Below are positions 10,077 to 17,776 of a DNA stretch of 64,000 bases, piece by piece (within the stretch, counting starts at the first letter, position 1; every line of letters begins with the position of its first letter). Under the pieces are notes generated by a model, which did no database searches, was not told where the DNA came from, and saw only the letters and a list, made by a program, of their open reading frames with translations. The translations under genes and the position numbers were made by a program. Origin of the DNA: CAWAHD01 sp963781785 (lineage in GTDB: Bacteria > Planctomycetota > Planctomycetia > Isosphaerales > Isosphaeraceae); assembly GCA_963781785.1 (NCBI GenBank), contig CAWAHD010000004.1, positions 1 to 64,000 of the forward strand, read 5' to 3'.

Positions 10077-11186
10077 TTATCGTTTCCCGTTGGCGTGACC
10101 CGAAACGGTGACTCGGGAGCTTCCGCTGGCCCCGCCGCCGGATCCGGATCCGGCGCCCATCGTCACCTTCACCGGGCGCGAGCCTCGTGCGGGGTCCCTG
10201 GCGGGCGGCTGCGCTTTGCTTGCTGACTCGGGCTTCGCGCTCCCGGCTGCGCGGGGATTGCTCTTAAACACCGCTTCGATCGTTTCTCGGAGGACCTGGG
10301 CCGAATGCTGCAAAGCCGAGGTCTCCTTGGGCCAGAGCTCGATTTCGTGCTGGATCTCCGCGCCGCACCGCCCGACCACGGTCGGAACCGAGATGCACAC
10401 GTCACGCAGGCCGTAGGGACCGTTTACCAGAGAAGAGACCGGCAGGATCCGCTTCTGATTGAGCGCCGCCGAATGCACGACTTCGCGAATCGAAATCCCG
10501 ACAGCGAAACCTGCGCCCCCCTTGAGCGAGATCACCTCGGCGCCGCTGCCCCGCGTCCGCTTGAACATCGCCTCGGCCAGACCGGCACTCCAGCCGGGAA
10601 ATCGTTCCAGCGGCAGGCCGCCGGCCTGGGCCGCCGACCAGATCGGGACCATGCTGTCGCCGTGTTCGCCCAGGATCAAAGCCGAGACCTGGGTGGGAGG
10701 AAGATCGAGCGACTGTGCGATCAGGCTTCGGAACCGGGCGGTGTCGAGCTGAGTGCCCAGCCCGATGACCTGGGCGGGCGGCAGCTCGAGCCGCCGCACC
10801 GCCAGGTAAGTCAAGACATCGACGGGATTCGAGACCACCAGCACGATGGCTTCTCGCTTGAGACCAGCCGAGGTCACCTGGCCCAGGATGTCGAGGAACA
10901 ATTCGACGTTGCGGTTGATGAGCGCCAGTCGCGGCTCGTCCGGCTTGCGGCGCAGGCCGGCGGTGATGATGATCATGTCGCTTTCGGGAATCGCTTCGTA
11001 GTCCGTCGCCCGGATCCGCTGGTCGGCGACCAGCGAGGCGCCGTGCAGTAGGTCGAGGGCTTGCCCTTTGGCCTGGTCGGCGTTCAGGTCGATCAAGTTG
11101 ATGTGGCTGACGATGCCGCCGCACTGAAGAGCGAAGGCCGCCGACGACCCCACCAGTCCGCCGCCACCGACGATGCTGACCTTCAT
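10077..11186 (-). CDS. BMC-associated lactate/malate dehydrogenase family protein
   Basis: 369 residues. Rossmann start MKVSIVGGGGLVGSSAA, then VVSNPVDVLTYLAVRR and the catalytic histidine in ILGEHGDSMVPIW. In the substrate loop GLRRKPDEPR, the place of LDH Gln102 is taken by Arg, as in malate dehydrogenases. The catalytic core ends near residue 310. A low-complexity Lys/Pro/Gly/Ser tail of about 55 residues follows (ending SSRVTVSGHANGKR), longer than the family norm. In pvm-type compartments this enzyme is proposed to recycle NAD+/NADH for the aldehyde dehydrogenase. It sits 12 bases after the class II aldolase. Confidence 0.88.
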   Translation of the reverse strand: MKVSIVGGGGLVGSSAAFALQCGGIVSHINLIDLNADQAKGQALDLLHGASLVADQRIRATDYEAIPESDMIIITAGLRRKPDEPRLALINRNVELFLDILGQVTSAGLKREAIVLVVSNPVDVLTYLAVRRLELPPAQVIGLGTQLDTARFRSLIAQSLDLPPTQVSALILGEHGDSMVPIWSAAQAGGLPLERFPGWSAGLAEAMFKRTRGSGAEVISLKGGAGFAVGISIREVVHSAALNQKRILPVSSLVNGPYGLRDVCISVPTVVGRCGAEIQHEIELWPKETSALQHSAQVLRETIEAVFKSNPRAAGSAKPESASKAQPPARDPARGSRPVKVTMGAGSGSGGGASGSSRVTVSGHANGKR

Positions 11187-11198
11187 GGTTACCTCACC

Positions 11199-12204
11199 TC
11201 ATTTCACCGCCCCGTTCAGGGCCCGCATGACCTGGTCCGTGATGGTTTGAACGAGTGCTTCTTCGTCTTCCGTCGCCCCGGAGCTTGGCTGCCCGTTCGC
11301 CGACGGCTTGGCGCCCTTTTGCGCCTGGCTGGACGCTTTAGCGCCGCCCTTGTCCCAGGTGATCTCGCCGGCCAGGGGCGTTAGCCGCGACTCGATCGGC
11401 GAAGGCTCTGGCACGCTACCGGCGATCTTGGGATGGATGAAGATCTTGGGATCGGGGCTGGGCTGGCCGTAGCCCTCGCGGAACAGGCTATTGCCGCAGA
11501 GGTCGCAGTTTTCAAGACCTCTGTCCAGGCGCGGGTCGGGGATGCCCAGGCCGGGTTTGAGTTTGATCAGCTCGGCCGCCTTTTCATCGGTGTAATAGTT
11601 CACCCTGCCGATCTGCCTGGCCAGGATGAGAATCCGGCAATAGGCGTCGATGATCTCGGTCTTGAAGTAGGCGTCCTCGAGGTCGCTGCCGTAGGTGACC
11701 GTTCCGTGGTTGGCCAGGAGGATGGTATCGGTGTCCTTGACGAACGGCAGCACCGTGTCGGCGAACGTCTGCGAGCCCGGCGTTTCGTAAGGCGAGATGG
11801 CGACCTCGCCCAGGAACACCTCGATCTCGGGCAGGACGCATTTGGGTATCGGCTCGCGGGCGACCGCAAACGCCGTCGCGTGGGGCGGGTGACAGTGGAC
11901 CACCGAGCGCCACGTCGGCCCTGGCCTTCATGATCGTCAGGTGCATCAAGATCTCGCTCGATCGCTTCCGCTTGCCGGACACTTGCCCGCCATTCATGTC
12001 GACGATGCACAGGTCGTCGGGCTTCATGAAGCCCTTCGACACCCGTGTCGGCGTGCAGAGGACGCGGTCGTCGCTGAGCCGGAGGCTGATGTTGCCGTCG
12101 TTCGCCGCCGCGAATCCCTTGTTGTACACGCGGCGGCCGATCTCGCACATCTGCTCGCGTAGTTTCCACTCGTTCATCATCGATCCGTTACCGCCAGCGA
12201 TCAT
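11199..12204 (-). CDS. class II (fuculose/rhamnulose-1-phosphate type) aldolase (frameshifted)
   Basis: Zinc-dependent AraD/FucA-family aldolase expected to split deoxy-ketose 1-phosphates into DHAP and lactaldehyde. Visible residues: KGFAAANDGNISLRL, the glutamate in RSSEILMHLT, zinc ligands in HCHPPHATAF and LLANHGTVTYG. A one-base gain at about 11908-11912 interrupts ADV-RSVVHCHPPH. A cysteine pair (CDLCGNSLF) and a long linker follow the core, and the last residues (EALVQTITDQVMRALNGAVK) form an amphipathic helix that fits a C-terminal encapsulation peptide. I place the start at 12204 because GAGGAAG lies just upstream; a shorter start at 12180 is possible. It corresponds to the aldolase of pvm loci (PvmN). 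Confidence 0.88.
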
Positions 12205-12243
12205 GGCTTCCTCGCGATTGTTCCGATCGTGTGATTTCAACCA

Positions 12244-12305
12244 CTACGAAAATCGTCAGGCTGGAAAGCCTGACCTACGAAAATCGTCAGGCTGGAAAGC
12301 CTGAT
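12244..12305. repeat. two tandem 31-bp copies of a dispersed hairpin repeat
   Basis: Two consecutive 31-bp units, identical except for the last base, lie between the stop of a BMC-P gene and the class II aldolase. Each contains the palindrome TCAGGCTGGAAAGCCTGA. The same core appears again at 47831-47878. In the transcript each unit folds into a 6-bp hairpin with a 6-base loop. This is the largest untranslated gap inside the operon. Confidence 0.85.
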
Positions 12306-12584
12306 CTACGTGTCCAGTTGGTCGATCAGGCACGCGCAATAGGCATCCACGGGGGTTCTGGTCTTGCCGAACGGGTTGGCGGCCTCGCGGCCCTCGCTCA
12401 TGCCGATCAGGCTCCCGGGCCCGGCGCCCAAGATGTCGTACACCACGACGTCTTCTCCTCGCGCGGCCGACGCTTCGGTGAGCGCCTCCAGTGGCAAGGG
12501 AAGTGCGATCAAGAGGCGTCCGCCGCGAAGCTGAGGGTTGGACCGGGACAAGGTCACTCGTCCGATGATTTCAGCGATCCTCAT
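12306..12584 (-). CDS. BMC-P shell protein (EutN/CcmL family)
   Basis: 92 residues, a full BMC-P (pentamer) domain: starts MRIAEIIGRVTLSRSNPQL, has GEDVVVYDILGAGPGSLIG and ends ...TPVDAYCACLIDQLDT. Pentamers cap the vertices of the polyhedral shell. The start overlaps the end of the preceding BMC-P gene by 14 bases. One of three BMC-P genes in the operon, matching the three typical of pvm loci. The stop codon lies at the edge of the hairpin repeat. Confidence 0.92.
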   Translation of the reverse strand: MRIAEIIGRVTLSRSNPQLRGGRLLIALPLPLEALTEASAARGEDVVVYDILGAGPGSLIGMSEGREAANPFGKTRTPVDAYCACLIDQLDT

Positions 12585-12867
12585 GCTGGCTCCTCCCTAG
12601 CGAGGGTCGTGGGTCGGGCAACCCGAGCACGCTAAAGCGCCCGGGCGTCGTCGGACCCAATAGCTCCTGAAGTGCCCGGCCGTCGTTGGTAACCAGAACG
12701 ACGTCGCCGCGGGCCGCGCCCAGCCGGTCGAAGGCCAGGACCGGCTCGCCGTCGGCCCGGCCGGCTGGCGTCTCGAGCTGCACCACGAGCAGGCGTTCCC
12801 CCTGAAAGGTGGGATGCTTCACGGTCGCTGTCGCTGTCCCGACAACCCGCCCGAGCTGCATGTTCAC
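12571..12867 (-). CDS. BMC-P shell protein (EutN/CcmL family)
   Basis: 98 residues: MNMQLGRVVGTATATVKHPT, then LLVVQLETPAG, FDRLGAARGDVVLVTNDG. This is the single BMC-P domain forming vertex pentamers. A start two codons downstream (MQLGRV) is equally likely. The last 20 residues (PDPRPSLGRSQHEDR) extend past the usual domain and overlap the next BMC-P gene, suggesting translational coupling. It follows the aldehyde dehydrogenase by 58 bases. Confidence 0.92.
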   Translation of the reverse strand: MNMQLGRVVGTATATVKHPTFQGERLLVVQLETPAGRADGEPVLAFDRLGAARGDVVLVTNDGRALQELLGPTTPGRFSVLGLPDPRPSLGRSQHEDR

Positions 12868-12925
12868 GCCCTCTCACTCAACCGGCCTCAGGCCGCAACC
12901 TAACTGCAAAATCGAGAATCTCAAA

Positions 12926-14362
12926 TCAGACAAATCTCATGCTGCCGATCACGCTGGTTCGGCGCTGCCGGCAGAACGTCAACGGCGTGGTCACCCCTTC
13001 GCCCGTGGGTCCGGCGATCGAAAACGACAAGACCCCTTCGCCCCCCAGACCAAGGCCGGCCGTGCACGGGCCATTGATCACGAAGATCGTGCAGTCCATG
13101 ATCTTGCCCATCCGCGACATGACCGAGGTGTCGCGCGAGTGGAGGATGGCCGTGTGGCCGAAGCCGTGCTCGCTCTCCTTGGCCAGCGCGATCGCTCGCT
13201 CCACATTGGAAACGCGCACAAACGGCACGAATGGCATCATTTGCTCGAGGTGGACAAACGGGTGCTCCGCGCCGGTTTCGGCGAACAGGAGCTGAGTTCC
13301 TTGCGGAACGTTCACTCCGGCGTGCCGGCCCAGGACACTCGGGTCCTGGCCGATCAGGTCTTTATTGATATGGAGCGCTCCGTCGCTACCCTTTTGAACG
13401 GCGGCCTGGGTCAAGGCTTCGACTTGCTGGGCCGTGAGGCGAAGGCCGCCGTGCCGCGTCATGACTTCCATCAGCGAGTCAAAAATCTGGGCGACGGCGA
13501 AGACTTGCTTTTCGCCGATGCAGAGCAGGTTGTTGTCGAAGCTCCCTCCGGTGACGATCGATCGGGCCGCGTTCTCCAGGCACGCGGTCGAGTCGACGAC
13601 GACGGGCGGATTTCCCGGCCCCGCCACGATCGCCCGCTTCTTGCTCGCCAGGGCCGCTCGAGCGACGGCGGGTCCACCCGTGACGACCAGGATCCGCACG
13701 GCTTTGTGGTCGAAGAGCGCTGACGCCGATTCGAGGGTCGGGGGGTCGATGATCGTCAGCAGGTTTTCGATTCCGATCGCATCACGAATCGCCTTGTTGA
13801 ACCGGCGCACGCCTTCGGCGGCGATCCGGGCTCCCGACGGATGGGCGTTGAAGACGACCGTGTTGCCGGCGGCCAGCATATTGATGGCGTTGCCGGCAAG
13901 GGTCGGCAGGCTATGTGTGACCGGCGTGATCGCGCCGATCACGCCAAAGGGGACATAGTCGGTCAGCGTCAGGCCGTCGTCGCCGCAGTCGTTGTCGGTG
14001 CGCATGGACTCGACGCCCGGGACGCGCGGAATGGCATTCCTGAGCTTGTCGATCTTGTGGTCGAGCCGGCCAATCTTGGTCTCTTCGAGCTCGAGCCGCC
14101 CGAGCTCTTCGGCCTGGCCCGTACAGATCGCCCGGATGCATTCAACGGCCTTGGCGCGATCGGCGACGGGGCGAACCTGGAATTCCCGGAACGCGGTCGC
14201 CGCCGCGTTCACCGCATCATCGACCGACGAGAACACCCCGAGGTTTCCCGCCGATCGGGCGTGAGCCTTGCCGTTGGTCAAGAGAGCCCCGTTCCCGATC
14301 TGGGACAGGACTTCCTGGACCACGTTGCGAATCAGATCTTCGGTCAAAACCATGGCTGGCAC
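12926..14362 (-). CDS. CoA-acylating aldehyde dehydrogenase of the microcompartment (EutE/PduP type)
   Basis: 478 residues. An N-terminal amphipathic helix (LTEDLIRNVVQEVLSQIG) followed by a Gly/Ala linker is the standard encapsulation peptide of PduP/EutE enzymes. The core has the Rossmann region PFGVIGAITPVTHSLPTLAG and the catalytic cysteine in NNLLCIGEKQ, with CoA-type ALDH features such as EGVLSFSIAGPTGEG. In pvm compartments the likely reaction is L-lactaldehyde + NAD+ + CoA to lactyl-CoA (substrate inferred from the aldolase). It lies between BMC-P genes. Family call is firm. Confidence 0.93.
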   Translation of the reverse strand: MPAMVLTEDLIRNVVQEVLSQIGNGALLTNGKAHARSAGNLGVFSSVDDAVNAAATAFREFQVRPVADRAKAVECIRAICTGQAEELGRLELEETKIGRLDHKIDKLRNAIPRVPGVESMRTDNDCGDDGLTLTDYVPFGVIGAITPVTHSLPTLAGNAINMLAAGNTVVFNAHPSGARIAAEGVRRFNKAIRDAIGIENLLTIIDPPTLESASALFDHKAVRILVVTGGPAVARAALASKKRAIVAGPGNPPVVVDSTACLENAARSIVTGGSFDNNLLCIGEKQVFAVAQIFDSLMEVMTRHGGLRLTAQQVEALTQAAVQKGSDGALHINKDLIGQDPSVLGRHAGVNVPQGTQLLFAETGAEHPFVHLEQMMPFVPFVRVSNVERAIALAKESEHGFGHTAILHSRDTSVMSRMGKIMDCTIFVINGPCTAGLGLGGEGVLSFSIAGPTGEGVTTPLTFCRQRRTSVIGSMRFV

Positions 14363-14406
14363 CGCTCGTTAGACTGGGCTGTTGAGTTGGTTTCGCACAG
14401 AGGTCG

Positions 14407-14727
14407 TCATCTCTCTTCTCCGTGCGTACGGAAGACAACATGTCCGCCGACGTCGACAGTGTCGACGAGTCCGATGATCACTGCGTCGATCGGCAGTTTT
14501 TCGGTTTCGGGCGTGAGCCTCGCGCTTGATCCCTGACAGATCAAAACCATTTCATCGATCCCGGCTCCCAGGGTGTCGACGGCAACGAACGTGCGGCCCG
14601 TGGGCACGAGTCGCTCGCGTGACTTCTCGTCGATGCGATAAGGCTCGACTGTCAGGAGCTTTTGCCCCGTCATTGACGCGACCTTCTGGGTCGCGACCAC
14701 GCTGCCGGTCACTCGGGCCAGGAACAT
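14407..14727 (-). CDS. BMC-P shell protein (EutN/CcmL family)
   Basis: 106 residues starting MFLARVTGSVVATQKVASMT; core VEPYRIDEKSRERLVPTG and FVAVDTLGAGIDEMVLICQG. It is the third, somewhat longer vertex protein of the operon. The C-terminal extension (VIIGLVDTVDVGGHVVFRTH) adds a beta segment. I prefer the start at 14727, where the domain begins, over an in-frame extension into the acetate kinase gene that has no BMC features. Seven bases separate it from the kinase stop. Confidence 0.9.
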   Translation of the reverse strand: MFLARVTGSVVATQKVASMTGQKLLTVEPYRIDEKSRERLVPTGRTFVAVDTLGAGIDEMVLICQGSSARLTPETEKLPIDAVIIGLVDTVDVGGHVVFRTHGEER

Positions 14728-14734
14728 GAAACGG

Positions 14735-15934
14735 TTACCCTCGCGCTGTTTCCTCGAGTAGTTTCTGAGTCTGCCGGGCGACCACGATTTCCTCGTTGGT
14801 GGGAACGCACCACACCTGGACGCGGGAACTGGCGGTCGAGACCAGGCGCTCGGGCGGCCCGCTCCGGTTCCGATTGGGGTCGAGCTCGATGCCAAACCAG
14901 TCCAGCTCGCGACACACTGCCGACCGGATGGTCGCCGAGTTCTCGCCGATTCCGCCGGTGAAGACGATGGCATCGGCCCCGTTGAGCTCGAGCAAGTAGG
15001 CTCCCACGTACTGCCGGATCGAGGCGACGAAGACGTCGATGGCCAGCCCGGCGCGGCTGTCGTTCTCGGCGGCGGCCTCGATATCGCGCAGGTCCCGCCC
15101 TGCCCCGCTCAGCCCCTCCAGCCCGGATTGGCCGGCGAGGATCGCCAGAACTTCGTCGAGGGATTTGCCGGTCTCGCGGAGGATCACCGGCAACGCAAAA
15201 ACATCAAAGTCGCCCACGCGGTTGTTATGCGGCAGCCCGGATTGCGGGCTCATCCCCAGGCTGCACGCGATCGAGCGGCCGTGGCGGATCGCACAGAGCG
15301 ACGAGCTTCCCCCCAGGTGGCAGGAAATCAGCTTGATGTCGCTCCGGCCCAGCAGCTCGGGCATTCGGCCCGCGATGTAGCGGTGGCTGGCCCCGTGAAA
15401 CCCCCAGCGGCGGATTCCCAGCTCGTGCGTCCACTGGTCGGGAATCGCGTACCGCTGAAAAGCCTCGGGTATCGTTCGGTGAAACCCGGTTTCGAAAGCC
15501 GCGACCAGGGGAAGGTCTGGAAACCGGGCGCGGAGCATCCGCATGGCTTTGGTGTACGGAGGATTGTGCGCGGGGGCCACGTCGGCAAATGCTTCCATCG
15601 CCTCGAGCACCTTCTCGTCGACCAGGTGGACGCCGGTGAGGTTGCGGGCATGCACGGCCTTGAAGCCGATCGCCGACACCTCGCTGGCGTCCTTGAGCAC
15701 ACCGGTCTCGCCGCCGGTCAACTGGTCGAGGCACAGTTGAACGGCCTCGCCGTGATCGGCGATCGGACGCTTGAGCTCATACTCTCCCCGCACCGACTTG
15801 AAGACCGCCTTGGCGGACGCAGTGCCGATGCACTCGATCGCGCCCCTGGCCAGTACGGGCTCGGCCGGATCGCCCAGGTCGAACAGGCGGTACTTGAAGC
15901 TGGTGCTGCCCAGGTTCGCCACGAGGACCTTCAC
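14735..15934 (-). CDS. ackA: acetate/propionate kinase
   Basis: 399 residues, normal length. Recognisable blocks: MKVLVANLGSTSFKY, PAHNPPYTKAM, FETGFHRTIPEAFQRYAI, GFHGASHRYI, SCHLGGSSSLCAIRHG, FTGGIGENSATIRS and PTNEEIVVAR. It transfers phosphate from an acyl-phosphate (here probably lactyl-, propionyl- or acetyl-phosphate made by PduL) to ADP. The product supplies ATP and closes the core pathway of the compartment. The ATG overlaps the stop of the preceding BMC-H gene by four bases. Confidence 0.95.
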   Translation of the reverse strand: MKVLVANLGSTSFKYRLFDLGDPAEPVLARGAIECIGTASAKAVFKSVRGEYELKRPIADHGEAVQLCLDQLTGGETGVLKDASEVSAIGFKAVHARNLTGVHLVDEKVLEAMEAFADVAPAHNPPYTKAMRMLRARFPDLPLVAAFETGFHRTIPEAFQRYAIPDQWTHELGIRRWGFHGASHRYIAGRMPELLGRSDIKLISCHLGGSSSLCAIRHGRSIACSLGMSPQSGLPHNNRVGDFDVFALPVILRETGKSLDEVLAILAGQSGLEGLSGAGRDLRDIEAAAENDSRAGLAIDVFVASIRQYVGAYLLELNGADAIVFTGGIGENSATIRSAVCRELDWFGIELDPNRNRSGPPERLVSTASSRVQVWCVPTNEEIVVARQTQKLLEETARG

Positions 15935-16218
15935 CGCGCGCTTCCTCCAGCGAAATTGCGGACGACGGCCGAGTCGGGTCGCGGAATGACGTGTGCCGCC
16001 CGGAGCTCGCCGACCCGGCCGGCGGCCTCTGCGCCGGCCTCGACGGCCGCTCGCACGCTGCTGACGTCGCCCTTCACCATCACGCTCACGACGCCGCCAT
16101 CAACTTTGATAACCGGGCTTGCGAGCTCGACGCTCGCCGCCTTGAGCATTGCATCGACCGCGCTGATCAGCCCGACCAGGCCCAATGTCTCGATCAGGCC
16201 CAGGGCATTCCCATTCAT
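15931..16218 (-). CDS. BMC-H shell protein
   Basis: 95 residues, single BMC domain: ALGLIETLGLVGLISAVDAM, SVMVKGDVSSVRAAVEAGAE, ending AAHVIPRPDSAVVRNF. It forms hexamers that tile shell facets. It is the shortest of three paralogues, the other two adding N- or C-terminal tails. It is separated from the next upstream BMC-H gene by about 100 bases, the second longest gap in the operon. Confidence 0.95.
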   Translation of the reverse strand: MNGNALGLIETLGLVGLISAVDAMLKAASVELASPVIKVDGGVVSVMVKGDVSSVRAAVEAGAEAAGRVGELRAAHVIPRPDSAVVRNFAGGSAR

Positions 16219-16322
16219 GGATCGTCGCCTCCCCCTGTCCGTCTGCCCGCGGGCGTCGTGCCCGATTCCGAGTTCGTCACGGGCTTACTGCCGGTGGCAC
16301 GTTCTGTTGGCTCTTTTTTTCT

Positions 16323-16658
16323 TCAAGATCCGAGAAATGTTCGCGTGATCGCTTCGTCAGGCCGCGGAATGACGTGGGCGCTCACCAGCTCGCCGACCTT
16401 GCCGGCGGCCTCGGCCCCGGCCTCGACGGCCGCTCGCACGCTGCCGACGTCCCCTTTGACCAGGGTCGTCACGAAGCCGCCGCCAACTTGCACGCGGCCG
16501 GCCAGGTGGACGTTGGCTGCCTTGAGCATGGCGTCGGTCGCCTCGATCATGCCCACCAGGCCCTTGGTCTCGATCAGGCCCAGTGCTTCGCCATTGGTCG
16601 CGCTGCCGTTGCCTCCGACGCGCTGGCTGCTCCTCTGGAGTGTGGCCATCGTTGTCAA
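16323..16658 (-). CDS. BMC-H shell protein with N-terminal extension
   Basis: 111 residues: an N-terminal tail of about 20 residues (TLQRSSQRVGGNGSATNG) precedes the BMC domain (ALGLIETKGLVGMIEATDAM, TLVKGDVGSVRAAVEAGAEA, HVIPRPDEA). Its domain is closest to the 15931-16218 paralogue. It overlaps the preceding BMC-H gene by four bases. The tail could face the lumen or cytosol; this cannot be decided from sequence. Confidence 0.95.
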   Translation of the reverse strand: MTTMATLQRSSQRVGGNGSATNGEALGLIETKGLVGMIEATDAMLKAANVHLAGRVQVGGGFVTTLVKGDVGSVRAAVEAGAEAAGKVGELVSAHVIPRPDEAITRTFLGS

Positions 16659-16996
16659 GCTCCGTCGCTCTTGGGACTCTTGGATGAAGAAGCCGCAGCG
16701 GCCGGTGCCGCCTTGGCAAACGTCAGCACGCCGCTCAGGTCTTCGTGAGGCCGCGGAATCACCTGCACGCTCACGACCTCGCCGATCCGACTGGCTGCCG
16801 CCGCTCCGGCGTCGACCGCCGCCTTGACCGCGGCCACGTCACCGGCAACAAATGCCGTCACGAGCCCGCTGCCGATCTTGTCCCAGCCGACGAGCTCCAC
16901 GTTGGCCGCCTTGACCATCGCGTCGCTGGCCTCGACCAGGGCCACAAAACCCTTGGTCTCGATCATTCCCAGTGCTTCAATCGATGCCCCGGCCAT
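16655..16996 (-). CDS. BMC-H shell protein with C-terminal extension
   Basis: 113 residues: BMC domain with EALGMIETKGFVALVEASDA, AFVAGDVAAVKAAVDAGAAA and QVIPRPHEDLSG, then an Ala/Ser/Lys tail (AKAAPAAAASSSKSPKSDGA). It is the first shell gene after pduL. It differs most from the other two and probably supplies a facet hexamer with distinct pore or surface chemistry. Confidence 0.95.
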   Translation of the reverse strand: MAGASIEALGMIETKGFVALVEASDAMVKAANVELVGWDKIGSGLVTAFVAGDVAAVKAAVDAGAAAASRIGEVVSVQVIPRPHEDLSGVLTFAKAAPAAAASSSKSPKSDGA

Positions 16997-17083
16997 CTAG
17001 GCCCTCCTTCCAGAATGAGTTCAAAACGGTTCACGTCGCATGGAGAAAGTATCACAAGAACATTAGAACACTTCGCGCACAGC

Positions 17084-17776
17084 TCAGGTCCTGCTCAGGA
17101 TCACCTCGCTCGCGTGCGGCAAGTCGCAACAGTTGGCCTCGTCGGTGTCGATGTGCACCTCCAGTTTCCAGTCGGGATGCGATCGCACGAGCAGCCCCTC
17201 GAGCGTCGTCGGGCACGGCCCGATCACGCGCATGTTCATCCGGTCCAGGTGCTTCACGCCATAGAAGTCGGTATCTCGAGGGCCCATATGAACATGGCGC
17301 TCTGCCCGGATGACTCCCTGCGGGAGGACCAGGCTCCCCTTGGGGCCGATCAACAGGCAGCCGGGCGTGCCTTGGACGTCGCCGGAGAGCCGCACCGGCA
17401 CGTCGATCCCCAGGCTGATCGCGTCGGTGAAGGCCAGCTCCACCTGGCTGAACTTGCGGCACGGGCCCAGGATCCGCACACCCGGGATCATCCGCTGCCG
17501 TGGTCCGACGACCGCGACCGTCTCGTTGGCGGCAAAATCGGTGTCCTGGTAGAGCCGCTTCATCACGGTCAACTGGTAGCCTGGTCCGAAGAGAACATCG
17601 ACGTCGGCCTGGGTGAGATGGCAGTGCCGCGCCGAGATATTGACCACGACGTTGGGCCGAAAGGTCGAGCTTGCCGCGCGGCCGTTGCCGCTCTGTAGCC
17701 CGGCTCGGTGCTTCTCTAGTATCATCCGGACGGCTAATTCGACCTGGTCCCGCCGTGGTGCAATAAGGGTCGTCAT
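17084..17776 (-). CDS. pduL: phosphate propanoyltransferase PduL
   Basis: 230 residues. Zinc-site motifs of the PduL family are visible: VVNISARHCHLT, AERHVHMGPRD and LEVHIDTDEANCC, with two PduL beta-barrel repeats between. It converts acyl-CoA plus phosphate to acyl-phosphate and regenerates CoA for the lumenal aldehyde dehydrogenase. The N-terminal helix (RRDQVELAVRMILEKHRAGL) followed by a Gly/Ala/Ser linker resembles an encapsulation peptide. It overlaps the deoR-type gene by four bases. Some lineages use an unrelated phosphotransacetylase; here PduL is clear. Confidence 0.94.
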   Translation of the reverse strand: MTTLIAPRRDQVELAVRMILEKHRAGLQSGNGRAASSTFRPNVVVNISARHCHLTQADVDVLFGPGYQLTVMKRLYQDTDFAANETVAVVGPRQRMIPGVRILGPCRKFSQVELAFTDAISLGIDVPVRLSGDVQGTPGCLLIGPKGSLVLPQGVIRAERHVHMGPRDTDFYGVKHLDRMNMRVIGPCPTTLEGLLVRSHPDWKLEVHIDTDEANCCDLPHASEVILSRT

